Positions 1 to 6,526 of a stretch of 8,060 nucleotides of DNA are shown here, one piece after another (position 1 is the first letter of the stretch; the number at the start of each line of letters is the position of its first letter). The stretch comes from Bacteroidota bacterium (GTDB lineage: Bacteria > Bacteroidota > Bacteroidia > Bacteroidales > B39-G9). Where the stretch lies: the NCBI GenBank assembly GCA_003648455.1, contig QMPG01000133.1, positions 1 through 8,060 on the forward strand, read 5' to 3'. A program made the position numbers and the translations under genes. The notes under the pieces are model-generated. The model made no database searches and had not been told where the DNA came from. It worked only from the letters and a program-made list of their open reading frames with translations.

Positions 1-1076
1 ATATGTCGCACGAAATACGTACGCCAATGAATGGTATTTTAGGTTTCGCTGAGTTGTTAAAAGACCCTGATATTTCTCCGGCAAATCATGTGGAATTTAT
101 AAAAATTATTGAGAAAAGCGGGAGACAATTACTTTCAATTATTAATGATATTATTGATATTTCAAAAATTGAAACAGGGCAAATAGTAATAAGACGTAAC
201 AAAGTTTGTATAAATGATTTAATTAATGGGTTATTAATTTTCTTTAAGCCTATTGTTCAAGATAGTGTAGAATTCAATTGTTTTACCGACTTACCCAATG
301 ACCAAAGTAATGTATATACCGATAAAACAAAATTAACTCAAATACTTACCAACCTGATTAACAATGCAATAAAATTTACTAAGAAAGGACATATTAATGT
401 TGGTTATACTTTAAAGTCAAATTATATTGAATTTTATGTTGAAGATACAGGTATTGGTATTAAACCCGAAGCCCAAAAATTAATATTTGAACGTTTCCGA
501 CAAGCAGAAACAGATAATTCTACATTATACTCGGGGACCGGTTTAGGGTTAGCTATCTCGAAAGCTTATGTGGAACTTTTGGAAGGAGTAATCTGGGTAG
601 AATCTGAATCTAATAAAGGTTCAAAATTTTATTTTACGATTCCTTATAACCCAATAGAACTAGCTAATAGTCACAAACATAATTTAATAACAAATAGAGA
701 AGATGAAAGGACAATTAATAATAAAACTATTTTGATTGCCGAAGATGATGAAACAAATTACTTGTATGCTAATGTTATATTATCAAAAATAAATATTAAT
801 ATTCTTCATGCAAATGATGGTGAAGAAGCAATAAATATGGTTAAGTCGAATCCTGAAATAGATTTGGTATTAATGGACATTAAAATGCCCGTAATGAATG
901 GCTTTGAAGCTACTAAACGAATAAAACAGTATAAAAAGGAATTGCCTGTAATTGCGGTTACAGCCTATGCCTTGCATGAAGATAAAGAAAAAGCAATAAA
1001 TTCCGGTTGCGACGATTATATTGCAAAACCATTTAAAGGTGAAGATTTAATTAAATTAATTAAGAAATATGTGTAG
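1..1076 (+). CDS. Hybrid sensor histidine kinase, C-terminal part (5' end outside window)
   Basis: This is the kinase core and receiver of a hybrid two-component sensor. The reading frame is open to the window edge, and the first ATG (position 3) lies inside the H-box, so it is not the true start; the sensor and any membrane region lie upstream. Counting from that Met: H-box SHEIRTPMN with the phospho-accepting His3, HisKA helices to about 60, then a HATPase_c domain at about 100-215 with N-box NLINNAIKF (117-125), G1 DTGIGI (148-153), F-box FERFRQ (162-167) and G2 GTGLGL (178-183). A receiver domain spans about 241-357 with acidic pair D248/D249, phospho-acceptor D292 in LMDIKMP, T320 and K342. 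All catalytic residues are present, so it should autophosphorylate and pass phosphate to its own receiver. No output domain follows; an Hpt or response-regulator partner would be elsewhere. The signal is unknown because the input region is missing. Confidence 0.95.
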   Translation, partial: MSHEIRTPMNGILGFAELLKDPDISPANHVEFIKIIEKSGRQLLSIINDIIDISKIETGQIVIRRNKVCINDLINGLLIFFKPIVQDSVEFNCFTDLPNDQSNVYTDKTKLTQILTNLINNAIKFTKKGHINVGYTLKSNYIEFYVEDTGIGIKPEAQKLIFERFRQAETDNSTLYSGTGLGLAISKAYVELLEGVIWVESESNKGSKFYFTIPYNPIELANSHKHNLITNREDERTINNKTILIAEDDETNYLYANVILSKININILHANDGEEAINMVKSNPEIDLVLMDIKMPVMNGFEATKRIKQYKKELPVIAVTAYALHEDKEKAINSGCDDYIAKPFKGEDLIKLIKKYV

Positions 1077-1103
1077 TAGAGACGTACGGTTGTATGTCTC
1101 TAC
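1076..1103. repeat. Hairpin-forming inverted repeat between convergent genes
   Basis: GTAGAGACGTAC (1076-1087) and GTATGTCTCTAC (1092-1103) pair over 12 positions with one G.T wobble (1084/1095) around a GGTT loop. The left arm begins on the last base of the kinase stop codon. No T-run follows on either strand, so a canonical intrinsic terminator is not supported. It may still separate the two convergent transcripts or be a dispersed palindromic repeat. Confidence 0.6.
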
Positions 1104-1137
1104 AAACAGGGTTTAATGTTTAAAATTTCAATATTTC

Positions 1138-1548
1138 CTAAAATTGCTTAAAAACTCGTGCTAACGAATAACCCGGAGCATCAACATGCAAATCTAAAAA
1201 ATAACCGAAAGGCGTTTGTTCTGTTTCATATCCAGCGTTGACTAATTTTTGCTCGGCAAAATCAAACAGCGACTTTGTTAATTCCGGATCTGCCTTACTA
1301 TCAGACAAATGGGCAAAAGAATGTAAAATAACTTTATTAGTATTGTTTTTTTTTGCCATCCATTTTAAGTTTTTTACAAGCTTTGTTTCAACAGCTTTTA
1401 TGTTTTCTTCGTCTTCCTTTTCTGCATGAATAAATGCAACAATTGTGTTGTCGAATTGCATTTCCTTTGTTTTTTCTTCAAAATTTTCTAATGTTTTAAT
1501 TTGGGGTTTATATCCAAATTTGTTTGCATAAATCATTAATAGTTTCAT
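1138..1548 (-). CDS. Stand-alone threonyl-tRNA synthetase editing-domain-like protein
   Basis: The 136-residue protein resembles the N-terminal editing domain of archaeal threonyl-tRNA synthetase (tRNA-Thr_ED family, D-aminoacyl-tRNA deacylase fold), which removes serine mis-charged on tRNA-Thr. Supporting features are the start KLLMIYA, a central strand VAFIHAEKED, the signature FAHLS (78-82), the helix around 90-105, and TPFG (112-115) followed by GYSLARVF. The length equals one such domain, with no synthetase catalytic or anticodon-binding domain attached. From memory of the archaeal enzyme, the FAHLS histidine (H80) is kept, but the positions matching its Tyr, Lys and Glu active-site residues appear to be F117, L118 and R131 here, so editing activity is uncertain. 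The ATG at 1548 gives the family-like N-terminus; its leader AAATTACAAACAG has no clear Shine-Dalgarno. The gene is convergent with the kinase and divergent from nqrA, so it is probably a single-gene unit. It could instead act on another substrate. Confidence 0.8.
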   Translation of the reverse strand: MKLLMIYANKFGYKPQIKTLENFEEKTKEMQFDNTIVAFIHAEKEDEENIKAVETKLVKNLKWMAKKNNTNKVILHSFAHLSDSKADPELTKSLFDFAEQKLVNAGYETEQTPFGYFLDLHVDAPGYSLARVFKQF

Positions 1549-1694
1549 CTGTTTGTAATTTATTTCGAATAAAAAAATACGAATTATGGTTATTTTAATT
1601 TTTTACGGTTTTAATAATACTTCCGAATTTCAAGTTTCTAATTTTTATAATATTTAATAAAATAGCAATTTAACAAAATAATATTGAAAAAGAT

Positions 1695-1724
1695 GTTGTA
1701 AAATTATAATATTTTATAATTTTG
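1695..1724 (+). promoter_or_regulatory. Probable promoter of the nqr operon
   Basis: The element TAATTTTG at 1717-1724 matches the Bacteroidota -7 consensus TAnnTTTG exactly. GTTG at 1695-1698 sits 18 bases upstream, slightly closer than the usual -33 TTTG spacing. Initiation would fall near 1730, giving a leader of only about a dozen bases before the nqrA ATG. The rest of the 1549-1742 spacer is plain AT-rich sequence; I found no exact match for the opposite-strand promoter of the small editing-domain gene and no clear operator. Confidence 0.4.
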
Positions 1725-1742
1725 GAATTAATTGATTAGGAA

Positions 1743-3101
1743 ATGTCAAATTCAAAAATAATAAAGTTAAGAAAAGGTTTAAATATAAAACTTGAGGGAG
1801 ATGCGGAGAAAATTTTTATAAAAAACCCTCTTTCTGAAACTTATGCAATAAAGCCAACCGATTTTAGAGCAGTAATTCCAAAATTAGATGTTCAGGTTAA
1901 CGATGAGGTTCTTGCAGGTACTCCATTATTTCATGATAAAAATAATCCTAAAATTAATTTTGTTTCACCTGTCAGTGGCAGGATAGAAAAAATAAATCGC
2001 GGTGAGAGACGCCGAATTATTGAGATAATAATTCGTGCAGATAAAGAAATAAAATACGAACAGTTTGAAAAAATTGAACTTGATAAAATCACAAAATCAG
2101 ATTTGACTAATAGTTTGCTTAAAGCCGGTTTATGGACTTTTATCCGGCAAAAACCTTTTAATATTATTGCAAACCCTGACGATGAGCCAAAAGCAATTTT
2201 TATTTCAGGATTTGATTCTTCTCCTTTAGCTCCCGACTATGATTTCATTCTACATGATGAGAAAAAATCGTTTCAAAAAGGTATTGATGTTTTGTCAAAA
2301 CTTGTTGCTGATAAAATTCATTTAGGAGTAAATGCACGATTTCCTATTTCAAAATTGTATTCTCAACTAAAACGGGTTGAAATTCATGAGTTCTTAGGAC
2401 CTCATCCTGCAGGGAATGTCGGTGTTCAAATTCATCATATCAATCCTATCAACAAAGGTGAAAAGGTCTGGTTTGTTAATCCTCAGGATGTAGTAACAAT
2501 TGGCAGATTTATAGAGAATGGTGTTTATGATGCATCAAAAATTGTTGCTTTATGTGGTTCGGAAGTACTTAAATCTCGTTATTATAAAATTATTAATGGT
2601 GCATCTATCAAAAATATAATTAAAGATAACACTACGCAAAACAAGTTGCGTTTTATAAGTGGTAATGTATTGACAGGAACAAGAATAACAACAAACGGCT
2701 ATATTGGTTTTTACGATTCTCAAATTACAGTAATTCCGGAAGGAGACCAATATAGATTTATGGGATGGGCTACGCCGGGATTTAAGAAATATAGCAATTC
2801 GCGAACATTTTTATCATCTCTAATACCAAGAAAAAAGTATAAATTGGATGCAAACTTAAATGGAGAGGAAAGAGCTTTTGTCGTTTCCGGTCAATATGAA
2901 AAGGTTTTTCCAATGAATATTTTTCCGGTTTTCCTTTTAAAAGCGATACTTGCAAATGATATTGAAAAAATGGAAAAATTAGGTATCTACGAAGTATGTG
3001 AAGAAGATTTTGCCTTGTGTGAGTTTGTGTGTTCGTCAAAAATAAAAGTACAATCAATTATTAGCAGAGGTATTGATATGATGATTAAAGAAACTAATTG
3101 A
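1743..3101 (+). CDS. nqrA: Na+-translocating NADH:quinone oxidoreductase subunit A
   Basis: NqrA is the peripheral, cytoplasmic subunit of the sodium-pumping NADH:quinone oxidoreductase and contributes to the quinone side together with NqrB. The 452-residue length is normal for the family. The N-terminus IKLRKGLNIKLEGD, the lipoyl-like stretch around 42-80 ending SPVSGRIEKINRG, the signature GPHPAGNVGVQIHHINP (219-235), and the C-terminal GIYEVCEEDFALCEFVC (414-430) are all family hallmarks. There is no membrane segment, as expected. The ATG at 1743 gives the family N-terminus. An AGGA lies at 1738-1741 but only one base from the ATG, too close for a normal Shine-Dalgarno. It is the first gene of the six-gene operon, and its stop is two bases before the nqrB ATG, suggesting translational coupling. 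Presence of NqrA separates this operon from the related Rnf complex, which lacks it. Confidence 0.97.
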   Translation: MSNSKIIKLRKGLNIKLEGDAEKIFIKNPLSETYAIKPTDFRAVIPKLDVQVNDEVLAGTPLFHDKNNPKINFVSPVSGRIEKINRGERRRIIEIIIRADKEIKYEQFEKIELDKITKSDLTNSLLKAGLWTFIRQKPFNIIANPDDEPKAIFISGFDSSPLAPDYDFILHDEKKSFQKGIDVLSKLVADKIHLGVNARFPISKLYSQLKRVEIHEFLGPHPAGNVGVQIHHINPINKGEKVWFVNPQDVVTIGRFIENGVYDASKIVALCGSEVLKSRYYKIINGASIKNIIKDNTTQNKLRFISGNVLTGTRITTNGYIGFYDSQITVIPEGDQYRFMGWATPGFKKYSNSRTFLSSLIPRKKYKLDANLNGEERAFVVSGQYEKVFPMNIFPVFLLKAILANDIEKMEKLGIYEVCEEDFALCEFVCSSKIKVQSIISRGIDMMIKETN

Positions 3102-3103
3102 GC

Positions 3104-4243
3104 ATGAAGTTGTTAAGAAAATATATTGATAAGATAAAACCAAGTTTTCAAGAAGGTGGTAAATACGAAAAGCTACAATCTACATTTGAAGCTTTCGAAG
3201 CTTTTCTTTTTGTGCCAAACAAAACTTCTCAAGCAGGAACTCATATTCACGATGCTATAGACATGAAAAGAACTATGGCTATTGTTGTATTTGCATTATT
3301 GCCGGCAACTCTTTTTGGTATTTATAATATTGGTTATCAGCATTTTGTTTCTCTTAACGAAATTCATACAGTTGATTTTTGGCAAATATTTTGCTTTGGC
3401 TTTATCGAATTTTTCCCTCTTGTTGTTGTCTCTTATGTTGTTGGATTAACAATTGAATTTGCTTCAGCTCAAATAAGAGGACACAAAGTAAACGAAGGAT
3501 ATCTTGTTACAGGTATGCTCATTCCTTTAATTATGCCTGTTGATGTTCCTTTATGGATGCTTGCTGTTGCAACTGCTTTTGCTGTAATTTTAGGTAAAGA
3601 AGTTTTTGGCGGAACAGGTATGAATATTTTTAATCCTGCTTTAGTTGCACGTGCTTTTATATTTTTTTCTTATCCTTCAAAAATGTCAGGCTCAAGCGTT
3701 TGGATAGCTGATAAACCTGATGCTTTTTCAGGTGCGACACCATTGTCAAATATTGCTCTGGGAGATTTGAATATTCCTGATTTTCATGATTTGTTTTTCG
3801 GATTTATTCCTGGCTCTGTTGGAGAAACATCTACTTTTTGTGTATTAATTGGAGCATTAATATTATTGATTACAGGAATTGCCAGTTTTAGAATTATGTT
3901 TTCGGTGTTTCTTGGAGCTTACTTAATGTCGCTTGTTGTGAATTTTACAAACATTAATTTTTATTCACAAATACCGGCTTATGAGCAATTGCTTTTAGGT
4001 GGTTTTGCATTTGGAGCTGTCTTTATGGCTACCGACCCGGTTACAGCAAGTCAAACAAATACAGGTAAATATATATATGGGTTCTTTATAGGATTACTGG
4101 CAATACTCATTAGAGTTGTTAATCCTGCTTATCCCGAAGGTATGATGTTTGCAATTTTAATTATGAACATGTTTGCACCGTTAATTGATCATTACGTTGT
4201 GCAAGCAAACATTAAAAAAAGATTGAAACGGCAAATTTTATAA
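3104..4243 (+). CDS. nqrB: Na+-translocating NADH:quinone oxidoreductase subunit B
   Basis: NqrB is the large integral membrane subunit that carries a covalent FMN and is thought to form the sodium path and part of the quinone site. The 379-residue product is strongly hydrophobic, with roughly ten membrane helices starting near residue 57. The flavinylation motif DAFSGAT (206-212) matches the D-x2-(S/T)-G-A-T pattern used by the flavin transferase ApbE and points to T212 as the FMN-bearing residue. Other conserved stretches are GGTGMNIFNPALVARAF (169-185) and FMATDPVTASQTNTGKYIYG (307-326). The frame also opens at a TTG (3098) overlapping the nqrA stop; I chose the ATG at 3104 because ATG is the stronger start and only two residues are lost. 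The distance to nqrC is 37 bases. Confidence 0.96.
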   Translation: MKLLRKYIDKIKPSFQEGGKYEKLQSTFEAFEAFLFVPNKTSQAGTHIHDAIDMKRTMAIVVFALLPATLFGIYNIGYQHFVSLNEIHTVDFWQIFCFGFIEFFPLVVVSYVVGLTIEFASAQIRGHKVNEGYLVTGMLIPLIMPVDVPLWMLAVATAFAVILGKEVFGGTGMNIFNPALVARAFIFFSYPSKMSGSSVWIADKPDAFSGATPLSNIALGDLNIPDFHDLFFGFIPGSVGETSTFCVLIGALILLITGIASFRIMFSVFLGAYLMSLVVNFTNINFYSQIPAYEQLLLGGFAFGAVFMATDPVTASQTNTGKYIYGFFIGLLAILIRVVNPAYPEGMMFAILIMNMFAPLIDHYVVQANIKKRLKRQIL

Positions 4244-4280
4244 CTTTATGAATTTTTAATTTTACTAACTTTCAACTATA

Positions 4281-4976
4281 ATGAATAAACATAGTAATTT
4301 ATATATAATAGTTTATGCGTCAATATTGGTTGTTGTTGTTGCTACTGTTCTTTCAATTATTTCAACATCGTTAAAGCCTGTTCAAAATAAAAATATTGAG
4401 TTAGAGAAGAAACAAAATATTCTTCATTCAATAAATATTAAAAGTAATAGAAAGGATGTGGAACAATTATATAATAAATATATAAAAGCATCGTATACAG
4501 TAGATATAAAAGGAAAGAGAGTGGATGGAGATGCATTTAATATTGATTTAAGAAAAGAAAAGCTAAAACCTTTTAATAAACAAAGATTACCTGTTTACGA
4601 AAGCAGACTGGAAAACGGAAGTGAAAAAATTATTATTCCTCTTTCCGGAAAAGGTTTGTGGGGTCCTATTTGGGGATATATTTCTTTTAATGATGACAAT
4701 AACACAGTTTACGGAGTAACATTTAGTCACGAAAGTGAAACACCCGGACTTGGAGCTCAAATTGCAACTCCAAATTTTCAAAAACAATTTATTGGGAAAA
4801 AGATTTTTGATTCTTATGACGAATTTGTTTCAATAGAATTAATAAAATCAAAAAATAAAGACAATAATATTCATCAGGTTGATGCAATAACAGGTGGAAC
4901 AATCACAAGTAAAGGTCTTGAAAAAATGTTGAGAAATTGCATAAGCAGTTATGAAAAGTTTTTAAAAGAAAAATGA
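4281..4976 (+). CDS. nqrC: Na+-translocating NADH:quinone oxidoreductase subunit C
   Basis: NqrC is a membrane-anchored subunit with an FMN_bind domain exposed outside the cytoplasm; its covalent FMN relays electrons toward NqrB. In the 231-residue protein a single hydrophobic anchor occupies about 7-29, followed by the soluble domain. Conserved features are KGLWGPIWGYI (124-134), ETPGLGAQI (153-161) and the flavinylation site DAITGGTITS (201-210), placing FMN on T207. The site reads T-G-G-T rather than the textbook S-G-A-T, while the D-x2-(S/T)-G-x-T frame is kept, so attachment is still expected. The leader before the ATG at 4281 is A/T-rich with no Shine-Dalgarno. The gene is followed by a 200-base gap that interrupts the otherwise tight operon and contains structured repeats. 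Confidence 0.95.
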   Translation: MNKHSNLYIIVYASILVVVVATVLSIISTSLKPVQNKNIELEKKQNILHSINIKSNRKDVEQLYNKYIKASYTVDIKGKRVDGDAFNIDLRKEKLKPFNKQRLPVYESRLENGSEKIIIPLSGKGLWGPIWGYISFNDDNNTVYGVTFSHESETPGLGAQIATPNFQKQFIGKKIFDSYDEFVSIELIKSKNKDNNIHQVDAITGGTITSKGLEKMLRNCISSYEKFLKEK

Positions 4977-4988
4977 AATGAAATTTAA

Positions 4989-5057
4989 TCCGCTTTATTT
5001 ATGCAAAAACGAAGTGAATTGCATGAATTAGCGATGGATATTGGAAAGTAAAGCGGG
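4989..5057 (+). repeat. Structured dispersed repeat, copy 1 (nested hairpins) inside the nqr operon
   Basis: The outer stem is CCGCTTTA (4990-4997) with TAAAGCGG (5049-5056), plus a possible T.G pair at 4989/5057. Inside it, TTTATGCAA (4998-5006) pairs with TTGCATGAA (5019-5027), with one T.G wobble, around the 12-base loop AAACGAAGTGAA (5007-5018). A 21-base linker joins the inner hairpin to the closing outer arm. The copy at 7944-8011 has the same length and the same orientation and is identical at 56 of 68 positions. This element fills much of the nqrC-nqrD gap; no open frame of note crosses it. Confidence 0.85.
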
Positions 5058-5063
5058 AACCGA

Positions 5064-5079
5064 ACCGCCAGCTGGCGGT
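5064..5079. repeat. Perfect 16-base GC-rich palindrome
   Basis: ACCGCCAGCTGGCGGT is a perfect self-complementary sequence seven bases past structured repeat copy 1. It is sharply GC-rich against its AT-rich surroundings and is absent after the second copy, so it is either a separate repeat or an optional tail. It has no loop, so it could be a dimeric protein site or part of an imported repeat. Confidence 0.7.
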
Positions 5080-5143
5080 GAGCTCAGGCAAGTAGAAAAA
5101 TTATGAATTTTTCGGGTTAAGAGAGTTAGTATATTATCTTTTT

Positions 5144-5171
5144 GATTTATATTATTTAAAAATAATAAATC
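5144..5171 (+). other. AT-rich stem-loop just upstream of nqrD
   Basis: GATTTATATTATT (5144-5156) can pair with AATAATAAATC (5161-5171) as an 11-base-pair stem with a two-base bulge and a TAAA loop. It ends five bases before the nqrD ATG and would cover the ribosome landing site. In DNA this AT-rich such stems arise by chance, so a regulatory role is only a possibility. Confidence 0.3.
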
Positions 5172-5176
5172 AGCAA

Positions 5177-5821
5177 ATGAAGAACAAAGAACCATTATTT
5201 TCAAAAAATAATTTAAAACTAATAACCAATCCTTTAAGTAAGGATAATCCTATTACCGTTCAAGTTATTGGTATATGCTCGGCATTGGCTGTTACTGCAC
5301 AAATTAAGCCGGCTGTAATTATGACTTTTTCGGTAATGTTTGTTTTGGCTCTGTCAAATGTCATTATTTCCATTTTGAGAAAAACTATCCCTGCACAAAT
5401 TAGAATTATAGTTCAGTTGGTTGTTGTTGCAAGCTTAGTTATTGTTGTTAACGAATTTTTAAAAGCCTATTTTTTTGATGTAAGCAAGCAGTTGTCTGTT
5501 TTTGTAGGTTTAATTATCACAAACTGCATAATAATGGGCAGGCTCGAAGCTTTTGCATTAACAAATAAGCCATGGCTTGCTTTTTTAGATGGAATAGGAA
5601 ATTCTTTAGGATATGGACTTTTATTAATAATTGTGTCGTTTTTTAGGGAGCTTCTAGGCGCAGGTACAATTTGGGGGTATAGTGTTATACCAGAGTATTT
5701 TTATAATTTAGGTTATGAAAATAATGGCTTAATGATTTTACCGCCAATGGCTTTAATAACAATTGGTATAATTATTTGGATACAACGCAGTAAGAATAAA
5801 AACTTAATTGAGGGAAAATAA
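5177..5821 (+). CDS. nqrD: Na+-translocating NADH:quinone oxidoreductase subunit D
   Basis: NqrD is a small integral membrane subunit that, with NqrE, holds an iron centre in the middle of the membrane between NqrF and NqrC. The 214-residue protein is hydrophobic with about six helices. The family cysteines are present in GICSALAVT (C34) and [10 protein letters not shown] (C117), which correspond to the NqrD iron ligands. The following [16 protein letters not shown] (124-139) and [11 protein letters not shown] (154-164) are also typical. The ATG at 5177 gives a normal N-terminus but has no Shine-Dalgarno. The gene lies 200 bases after nqrC, and its stop is one base before the nqrE ATG. RnfE-type paralogs are similar, but the neighbours fix it as NqrD. 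Confidence 0.95.
   Translation: MKNKEPLFSKNNLKLITNPLSKDNPITVQVIGICSALAVTAQIKPAVIMTFSVMFVLALSNVIISILRKTIPAQIRIIVQLVVVASLVIVVNEFLKAYFFDVSKQLSVFVGLIITNCIIMGRLEAFALTNKPWLAFLDGIGNSLGYGLLLIIVSFFRELLGAGTIWGYSVIPEYFYNLGYENNGLMILPPMALITIGIIIWIQRSKNKNLIEGK
5811..5814 (+). promoter_or_regulatory. Ribosome binding site of nqrE
   Basis: AGGG lies eight bases before the ATG at 5823 and within the last codons of nqrD. It is the best Shine-Dalgarno match among the operon starts, and it decides for the ATG over the in-frame TTG at 5808, which would place this site inside the gene. Confidence 0.6.
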
Positions 5822-5822
5822 T

Positions 5823-6440
5823 ATGGAACATCTGTTTAATATTTTTATTAAATCAATATTTGTTGACAACCTTGTTTTTTCTACATTTTTGGGAATGTGT
5901 TCTTATCTGGCTGTTTCAAAAACAGTTAAAACTTCGGCAGGTTTGGGTATTGCTGTTGTTTTTGTTCTTACAATTACCGTTCCTGTCAATTATTTGCTCG
6001 AAAATTATATATTAAAACAAGGTGCTTTGTCGTGGCTTGATAGCAGTTTTTCCGACGTCGATTTAAGCTTCTTAAGTTTCATTATGTTTATTGCAGTAAT
6101 TGCATCAATGGTGCAATTAGTTGAGATGATTATTGAAAAATATTCACCAACATTATACAGTCAACTCGGAATTTTTTTGCCTTTAATTGCTGTTAATTGC
6201 GCTATCTTGGGTGGCTCTTTATTTATGCAGCAAAAACAATTTGACACCATAAGCGAAGCAACGGTATATGGCTTTGGTTCTGGTATTGGGTGGCTGTTTG
6301 CTATTATTACGCTAGCAGCAATACGCGAAAAACTTGAATATTCCAATGTCCCTAAACCTTTAAGAGGCTTGGGAATTACCTTTATAGTTACAGGATTGAT
6401 GTCCTTAGCTTTTATGGGTTTTATGGGGATTAAATTGTGA
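5823..6440 (+). CDS. nqrE: Na+-translocating NADH:quinone oxidoreductase subunit E
   Basis: NqrE is the membrane partner of NqrD; the two are related, inversely oriented six-helix proteins sharing the intramembrane iron centre. The 205-residue protein contains the two ligand cysteines in [11 protein letters not shown] (C26) and [11 protein letters not shown] (C126). Also typical are [15 protein letters not shown] (95-109) and the C-terminal [19 protein letters not shown]. The start at 5823 is one base after the nqrD stop with a good upstream AGGG, so translation is probably coupled to nqrD. An upstream TTG in frame (5808) would add five non-conserved residues and is rejected. The stop codon lies inside the first unit of an 8-base tandem array that fills most of the gap to nqrF. 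Confidence 0.95.
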   Translation: MEHLFNIFIKSIFVDNLVFSTFLGMCSYLAVSKTVKTSAGLGIAVVFVLTITVPVNYLLENYILKQGALSWLDSSFSDVDLSFLSFIMFIAVIASMVQLVEMIIEKYSPTLYSQLGIFLPLIAVNCAILGGSLFMQQKQFDTISEATVYGFGSGIGWLFAIITLAAIREKLEYSNVPKPLRGLGITFIVTGLMSLAFMGFMGIKL

Positions 6441-6490
6441 TATTGTGAAAATGTAAAATTGTTAAAATGTGAGCTTGTGAAATCGCTAAA
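6435..6490 (+). repeat. Degenerate 8-base tandem array between nqrE and nqrF
   Basis: Seven consecutive octamers can be read: TTGTGATA, TTGTGAAA, ATGTAAAA, TTGTTAAA, ATGTGAGC, TTGTGAAA and TCGCTAAA, with approximate consensus WTGTKAAA. The array starts within the last codons of nqrE, includes its stop codon, and occupies most of the 86-base spacer before nqrF. No hairpin or promoter consensus is evident here. Confidence 0.55.
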
Positions 6491-6526
6491 CTTGATGAAC
6501 TTTTTATTTTGCAAATTTTAAACTAA

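Noticed and set aside
3..5. ATG at position 3 as the start of the kinase gene
   Set aside because: It is the methionine of the H-box context, the frame is open to the window edge, and a kinase beginning at its phospho-histidine motif is not plausible.
2550..3057. Open frames on the minus strand within nqrA (and similar ones within nqrC, nqrE and nqrF)
   Set aside because: They lie entirely opposite well-supported conserved genes, have no recognisable protein features, and are expected shadows.
3098..3103. TTG start for nqrB overlapping the nqrA stop
   Set aside because: An ATG two codons later (3104) is a stronger start and loses no conserved residues.
5131..5146. Internal promoter for nqrD (TATCTTTTTG)
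   Set aside because: It misses the TAnnTTTG spacing by two bases and has no convincing -33 element.
5808..5822. TTG start for nqrE inside nqrD
   Set aside because: The ATG at 5823 has an AGGG eight bases upstream and gives the family N-terminus; the TTG would put that site inside the gene.
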